Assembly (NCBI GenBank): GCA_027487675.1
Contig: JAIYDD010000080.1
Coordinates: forward strand, 1-39,932
Reading direction: 5' to 3'
DNA: 39,932 nucleotides
Source of the DNA: Acetobacteraceae bacterium
GTDB lineage: Bacteria > Pseudomonadota > Alphaproteobacteria > Acetobacterales > Acetobacteraceae
Shown here: positions 36,103-39,932 of the stretch, piece by piece
How the letters are laid out: the number at the start of each line of letters is the position of its first letter
Position numbering within the stretch: the first letter of the stretch is position 1
Notes under the pieces: generated by a model
The model's database searches: none
What the model saw: the letters and a program-made list of their open reading frames with translations, nothing else
What the model was told of the DNA's origin: nothing
Position numbers and translations under genes: made by a program

Positions 36103-36603
36103 CTATCGCGGCGTCGGGGCGGCCGGAAGCTCCGGCTGGCCGGCCGCGTCGCGCCGCAGGGCCGCCATCACGGCCTCGACGGGCTCGCGGACCGCCACAT
36201 CGGTGTTGAAGCGCAGGCCGACCAGCACGAGGGAAGCCCGCGCGCCGGCGGCGTGGCGTTCCTCCGTCTCCCGCACCAGCACCACGCGCTCGGCGGCGAC
36301 GTAGATGCGCGCGCCGCGCAGGTCGGTGAGAGGCACCAGGCGCAGCCCTGCCTCGCGCAGCCGCCCTGCGAGCGCCTCCACCGGTTCGGCGGTGCGTTGC
36401 TGCACCCAGGCGGCGGTGTCGACGACGGTATGGCCCTCGACACGGGCAACCCGCACCACCTGCCGCGCGGCGAGCCAGACCGGCAAGCTGCCCTCGGCCG
36501 GCGCGATGCGGAGAAAGCCGGGCCCGCCGGCCGGCTGCGCGGCGGCGGGCCCGCCGAGGGCGGGCAGGAGGGCGGCAAGCAGCCGGCGGCGGGCGGGGCG
36601 CAT
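36103..36603 (-). CDS. exported protein of unknown function
   Basis: A 166-residue protein with a basic signal peptide MRPARRRLLAALLPALGGPA, cleavage near AAA-QP. The mature part has GSLPVWLAARQVVRVAR, a VDTAAWVQQRT segment, GARIYVAAERVVLVRE and ASLVLVGLRFNTDV. I recognise no family. It is the first gene of a run toward the reductase (27-base gap). The start at 36603 is chosen because the signal peptide begins there; the open frame continues to 36696. Confidence 0.7.
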   Translation of the reverse strand: MRPARRRLLAALLPALGGPAAAQPAGGPGFLRIAPAEGSLPVWLAARQVVRVARVEGHTVVDTAAWVQQRTAEPVEALAGRLREAGLRLVPLTDLRGARIYVAAERVVLVRETEERHAAGARASLVLVGLRFNTDVAVREPVEAVMAALRRDAAGQPELPAAPTPR

Positions 36604-36693
36604 GGCGGGATAGTGCGCCGGCGCGCCAGCGCGCCGGCGGTTGCGATGGCCGGGCTTCGCCGCGCCGCCGGAAGAAGATGAAAAGCAGATGTT

Positions 36694-36720
36694 CACAACA
36701 TGAACGGAACATGAGTTGTG
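36694..36720. promoter_or_regulatory. inverted repeat upstream of the RTX gene
   Basis: CACAAC (36694-36699) and GTTGTG (36715-36720) flank an inner ATG/CAT pair, in an AT-richer stretch between the divergent exported-protein and RTX genes. A TTGACG follows at 36721-36726. This could be an operator next to a promoter, but no -10 box is evident. Confidence 0.35.
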
Positions 36721-36791
36721 TTGACGCAGGAGAGCGCAACCTCAAATCGCCGGGAGCGTGAGACCGCCGTTTCGCAAAGGAAACCCGACCC

Positions 36792-37583
36792 ATGAGCGTC
36801 ATCCGCGGCACGATCGGCAACGACAGCCGCATGGGCACCGCCGCAGCCGACCTGATGCTGGGGCTGGAGGGCAACGACAGCCTCTTCGGCAGCTTCGCCG
36901 ATGACACCCTGCGTGGCGGCGAGGGTGCCGATTCGCTGAATGGCGGCTTCGACCGGGACAGTGTCGAGGGCGGAAACGGCAACGACACGCTCTGGGGCGG
37001 GTCTGAGAACGACACGATCCTCGGCGGCGCCGGCAACGACGTGATCGAGGCCGGCACCGAGGATGACCTCGCCTTCGGCGGGGGGGGCAACGACTTCGTG
37101 TCGGGCGGCATCGGCAACGACACGCTGCATGGCGATGGCGGCGCTGACATCGTCTCGGGCGGCATCGGCTTCGATTCGATGTTCGGCGGCGACGGCCGCG
37201 ACACGCTCGATGGCGGCCTGGACGACGACCGGATGGATGGCGGCCTGGGCGGCGATTCGCTCTCGGGCGGCATCGGCCGGGACACGCTGGTCGGCGGCGG
37301 CGGCAATGACCGGCTGGATGGCGGGCTCGATGCGGATGTCTTCGTCTTCGGTCCCGGCTCCGGCACCGACACCATCACCGATTTCCTGTCCGCCTTCGCC
37401 GCCGACGCTTCCGGCATCCCGGAGGAGCAGGATGTCATCGACCTGACCGCCTTCGGCCTGTCGGGGATCGAGGCACTGACGATCTCGGTGGTGAACGGTC
37501 GGACCTTCATCGACGTCGCCGGCCAGGCGACGGTGGTGCTGACCTTCACCCCGCCGATGCAGGCGGCGGATTTCCTGTTCTGA
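36792..37583 (+). CDS. small RTX (calcium-binding nonapeptide repeat) protein
   Basis: A 263-residue protein with repeated GGxGxDxLx nonapeptides from about residue 24 to 180 (GLEGNDSLFG, GGAGNDVIEA, GGNDRLDGG and others), forming a calcium beta-roll. The end is a non-repetitive 70-residue segment with VFVFGPGSGTDTITDF and a hydrophobic finish ADFLF, which resembles type I secretion signals. There is no Sec signal. A ribosome site AAAGGA is seen ahead of the ATG at 36792. No enzymatic domain is visible, so it may be a surface, S-layer-like or adhesion protein. No ABC/HlyD/TolC genes are in the window. Confidence 0.9.
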   Translation: MSVIRGTIGNDSRMGTAAADLMLGLEGNDSLFGSFADDTLRGGEGADSLNGGFDRDSVEGGNGNDTLWGGSENDTILGGAGNDVIEAGTEDDLAFGGGGNDFVSGGIGNDTLHGDGGADIVSGGIGFDSMFGGDGRDTLDGGLDDDRMDGGLGGDSLSGGIGRDTLVGGGGNDRLDGGLDADVFVFGPGSGTDTITDFLSAFAADASGIPEEQDVIDLTAFGLSGIEALTISVVNGRTFIDVAGQATVVLTFTPPMQAADFLF

Positions 37584-38166
37584 GGCGGCCGCCGGGCCGC
37601 GGGTGGACCCGCGCCGGCCGTCGGGCGCGGGCGCGCGGGATCACCCGCTCGGTGGCGCCGATGGCGAAGCTCGCGCTGCCGTCATGCGCCAGCCGGGCGA
37701 TCGCCGGGCGCGGCGCGCCATGGAGCAGCGGCTGCATCGACGGCGCGCCGATGGTGACGGACGGCCGGCGGAACGGGTAGCGCCGGCCCTTCGACGGTGT
37801 CGGCCGGCATCGGCGGGGCCGCCCGCCGCGCCGGCGCGTCATCGAGGGCGCGGGACCGGACGATCACGACGAAGGGGATGGCCGACCGCCCGCGGCCGCG
37901 ATCCCGCCGCCGGCCGGATTGCGCCGCCAGAGCGTGGCGAACTCCTCGCCCCGGAGCCCTTCCCGCGCGACCGACCCCGCGGGGGCTCGTGTCCTTGCCT
38001 TCCCCGGGCGTGACATGCGGGGCGGCCGGCCGGTCGATCCTGGCGGTGATGCGGGCCGCAGGCCGTCCGGCCCGCGCCACGACGCGGGCATCGGGGTGCG
38101 GGCTGATACCAACGGCCGCTTTCGGCGACCCGTCGGCATGCGTTTCGGGCTCTCAGGTGCGTCGTG

Positions 38167-38310
38167 CCGAAGGCACGCCTGCGCGGCCCGCCGAAGGCAC
38201 GCCTGCGCGGCCCGCCGAAGGCCCGCCTGCGCGGCCCGCCGAAGGCACGCCTGCGCGGCCCGCCGAAGGCACGCCTGCGCGGCCCGCCGAAGGCATGCGT
38301 GCGGCGTGAC
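38167..38310. repeat. 24-bp tandem repeat array
   Basis: Five head-to-tail copies of a 24-base unit (38167-38190, 38191-38214, 38215-38238, 38239-38262, 38263-38286), identical except one base in the third, plus a degenerate sixth (38287-38310). Each unit begins CCGAAGGCACGCCTG. The start of the array also forms a 6-base stem CGTGCC/GGCACG. There are no spacers, so it is not CRISPR. Confidence 0.85.
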
Positions 38311-38363
38311 GCGCGGCCTCCGGCCGCTTGGCGCGCCGCACTGGCGGCGGGCCGCATGCGCGG

Positions 38364-38395
38364 CGTCATGCCGAAGCCTAGCCTCCGGCATGACG
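38364..38395. repeat. palindrome with 10-base perfect arms
   Basis: CGTCATGCCG (38364-38373) and CGGCATGACG (38386-38395) flank a 12-base centre. It looks like a common intergenic REP-like palindrome, or a terminator for genes on either side. Confidence 0.6.
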
Positions 38396-38612
38396 GCCAG
38401 CCGTCCTTGCCGCAGGTCACGCAGATCGGCCGCCGGTGCGACGTGCCGGCGGGCGGGCGGCGCGGGCCCCTCCATGCACCTGGCGCGAGCGGACACCCGC
38501 GCCCGGTGGAAGCGCCTGCCGGGCCCAAGGACCGATCGAAGCCGGCCGCGCGACGGCCCGTCCCACGGGCAAGCCCCGCCGCACCGCTGCCTGGGACGAG
38601 CCCCCTCTCGCG

Positions 38613-39932
38613 CTACCCCGCGCCTTCCTCCTCCGCCCGCCGCTTCGCGCGTTCGGCGTCGCGCAGGTAGTCCTCGCTGGTGCGGGTGACGGGCCGCGCC
38701 GGGCCGGCATAGGGGTCCATGCCGCCCTCGGTCGCGGCGAAGACGCGGCAATCCTCGCAGAGCCGCAGCACCGCCAGCTTCGCCGGATCGGCGAACATCC
38801 AGTGGCCGGTCGCGGTCAGCTTGCGCGTCACCGCCTCGATCTGGCTCTTCACGCCGAAGGGCTTGGCGCAGCGCTCGCAGCAGAAGGGCGCTTCCTCCTT
38901 CACCACGCGGACCTGCGCGGCGGCCGGCGACAGGTCGAGCCGCGGCACCAGCTCGATCACGCCTTCCGGGCAGGTCGCGGCGCAGAGGCCGCATTGCACG
39001 CAGGCATCCTCCAGGAAGCGCAGCTGCGGCGTCTCCGGGTTCGCGGACAGCGCGCCGGTCGGGCAGACGGAGGTGCAGGCGACACAGAGCGTGCAGCCAT
39101 CGACGCGCACCCGCGCCTCCCCGAACGGGGCCAGCGCCGGCATCGGCAGCACCGCGTCGCGTCGGCCCATGCCGGCGGCCAGCGCGCGCCCGGCCTGGCG
39201 CAGCACTTCGCGGGAAGCGCCCAGCGCCAGGTGGGTGGAGGGCGGGAAAGGCAGCCCGCGGCGGGGCAGGGCGGCAAGCTGCTCGCCCAGCGCGAAGGGA
39301 TCGTCGGTCTCGATCGCCGCGGCGCGCGGCGCGCCATGGTCCGGCACGCCGAGGCCCGACAGCACCTGCCCGGCATAGTCGAGGTTGCGGAACAGCCCTT
39401 CCGTGCCGTGCGCGCGGCGGCCCTTGCCCAGCACGCGGAGCTGCGCCGCGCCCCAGGCGAAGGCGGAGAGGATCACGGCGAGGTCGAGCTGCGAGACCTC
39501 GTTCACCCGCAGCGGCAGCACCCGCGCCGGCAGGCCATCGCCATGGCGGGCCAGCGCGTCGATCAGCGGTTCGCCATGCTCGGCGTCGTGCACCAGCAAC
39601 ACGGGGGCTTCGCCGCCGGCTTCCCGATAGGTCAGCAGCAGCGCCCGCAGCCGCTTCAGCAAATTGTCCGAGGACGGCAGCGCGTAGCTGGCGGCGCCGG
39701 TGGGGCAGACCGCGGCGCAGGCGCCGCAGCCGGCGCAGATCTCGGCCGAGATGACGACGCTGTCGCTACCGCCCCGCGCGCCTGCCGGCGCGACGCCGCC
39801 CCGCGCGCCTGCCGGCGCGACGCCGCCCCGCGCGCCGGCTGGCGCGACCCCCGGCACGATCGCGCCGGTGGGACACAGGTCCAGGCAGCGCGTGCAGCCG
39901 GTGCGCCGGTTGCGCGAATGCGCGCAGAGCGA
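38613..39932 (-). CDS. multi-cluster 4Fe-4S ferredoxin-type protein, N-terminus cut by window edge
   Basis: At least 439 residues, still open at the right edge. Four cysteine sets of the C-x2-C-x2/3-C-x3-CP type are seen: CTRCLDLCP right at the edge, then CAGCGACAAVCP, CTLCVACTSVCP and CVQCGLCAATCP; a CCERC and a later CEDC could form a separate metal site. The middle part has no cysteine cluster and looks like an independent fold. Three 9-residue repeats (GVAPAGARG) form a linker after the first cluster. Proteins of this type occur beside molybdenum formate dehydrogenase maturation genes in other alphaproteobacteria, from memory, but no such genes are in view. A role in electron transfer is inferred. 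The GTG at 39857 is not the start, since the frame continues with ferredoxin motifs. Confidence 0.85.
   Translation of the reverse strand, partial: SLCAHSRNRRTGCTRCLDLCPTGAIVPGVAPAGARGGVAPAGARGGVAPAGARGGSDSVVISAEICAGCGACAAVCPTGAASYALPSSDNLLKRLRALLLTYREAGGEAPVLLVHDAEHGEPLIDALARHGDGLPARVLPLRVNEVSQLDLAVILSAFAWGAAQLRVLGKGRRAHGTEGLFRNLDYAGQVLSGLGVPDHGAPRAAAIETDDPFALGEQLAALPRRGLPFPPSTHLALGASREVLRQAGRALAAGMGRRDAVLPMPALAPFGEARVRVDGCTLCVACTSVCPTGALSANPETPQLRFLEDACVQCGLCAATCPEGVIELVPRLDLSPAAAQVRVVKEEAPFCCERCAKPFGVKSQIEAVTRKLTATGHWMFADPAKLAVLRLCEDCRVFAATEGGMDPYAGPARPVTRTSEDYLRDAERAKRRAEEEGAG
39771..39851. repeat. 27-bp tandem repeat inside the ferredoxin gene
   Basis: Three 27-base copies at 39771-39797, 39798-39824 (identical) and 39825-39851 (three differences), in frame, encoding GVAPAGARG three times. 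Confidence 0.85.

Larger units (their letters stand above)
37584..38612. other. about 1 kb without a convincing gene
   Basis: Between the RTX stop and the ferredoxin stop. The left part (37600-37880) read on the minus strand contains a stretch of normal-looking protein sequence, with SVTIGAPSMQPLLHG and HDGSASFAIGATERVI, that is broken between frames; it may be a decayed gene. The middle holds a 24-bp tandem array and the right a strong palindrome. No RNA gene was recognised. Confidence 0.5.

Noticed and set aside
38167-38310. CRISPR array
   Set aside because: Units are contiguous with no spacers and no cas genes are nearby.
38164-38670. Repeat-protein ORFs with 8-residue periods over the 24-bp array
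   Set aside because: Open frames exist on both strands simply because the unit is 24 bases; there is no ribosome site or sensible flanking sequence.

Overview
The window is a very GC-rich chromosomal segment with mostly housekeeping content. It suggests an alphaproteobacterium of the Rhodospirillales/Acetobacteraceae type (Roseomonas-like). This is inferred from the Bug-type solute receptor, the purB/purC/purS/purQ/purL-bolA-grxD gene order, FabI, the CGFS glutaredoxin, the dense ATGA/GTGA/TTGA start-stop overlaps and the abundant short GC palindromes between genes. I could not run a database search, so the genus is not fixed. I saw no rRNA, tRNA, CRISPR array, transposase or phage gene.

Layout. 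1-2539 (minus): a four-gene run of DUF305 protein, TrmJ, alpha/beta hydrolase and a Bug receptor cut by the left edge. 2755-5495 (minus): gltX-cysS. 5802-6215 (plus): a Pro/Tyr/His-rich exported protein. 6538-8902 (minus): a GT2 glycosyltransferase and a GAF-EAL phosphodiesterase. 8997-17528 (minus): a long purine-synthesis neighbourhood, purB, a Pro/His-rich exported protein, an NRDE protein, purC, a 63-residue MKGGP-repeat ORF, purS, a 75-residue membrane protein, purQ, a ParD/ParE-like pair, purL, bolA, grxD. 17648-19098 (plus): a TerC-family protein and a lipoprotein. 19169-20977 (minus): a class A penicillin-binding protein of visibly lower GC with a Tat-like signal, probably acquired. 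21107-23137 (minus): parE. 23273-23935 (plus): an HD phosphohydrolase whose end runs into a cluster of five palindromes. 24131-26283 (minus): dps and an MFS exporter. 26374-27414: a Mpo1-like membrane protein, a 70-residue conserved-looking protein and a cold-shock protein. 27725-29731 (minus): fabI-aroC. 29840-32873 (plus): pdxH, a phosphotransferase/P-loop kinase fusion and a universal stress protein. 32889-33362 (minus): an NlpC/P60-like protein without a signal peptide. 33539-34249 (plus): pirin. 34224-36603 (minus): a secreted protein, a CurA-like reductase and a hydrolase. 36792-37583 (plus): a small RTX protein. 37584-38612: about 1 kb without a convincing gene, holding a 24-bp tandem repeat array. 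38613-39932 (minus): a multi-cluster ferredoxin cut by the right edge.

How the genes work together. The best-defined unit is the purine block. PurS, PurQ and PurL form the three-part FGAM synthetase, PurC and PurB act later in the pathway, and purL is coupled by a one-base overlap to bolA, followed by grxD, a CGFS glutaredoxin/BolA pair for iron-sulfur or iron handling. The least explained parts of this block are the two small ORFs, the toxin-antitoxin pair and a palindromic element lying between pur genes. The most promising undescribed item is the 63-residue Gly/Lys/Pro repeat protein that overlaps purC and purS at both ends.
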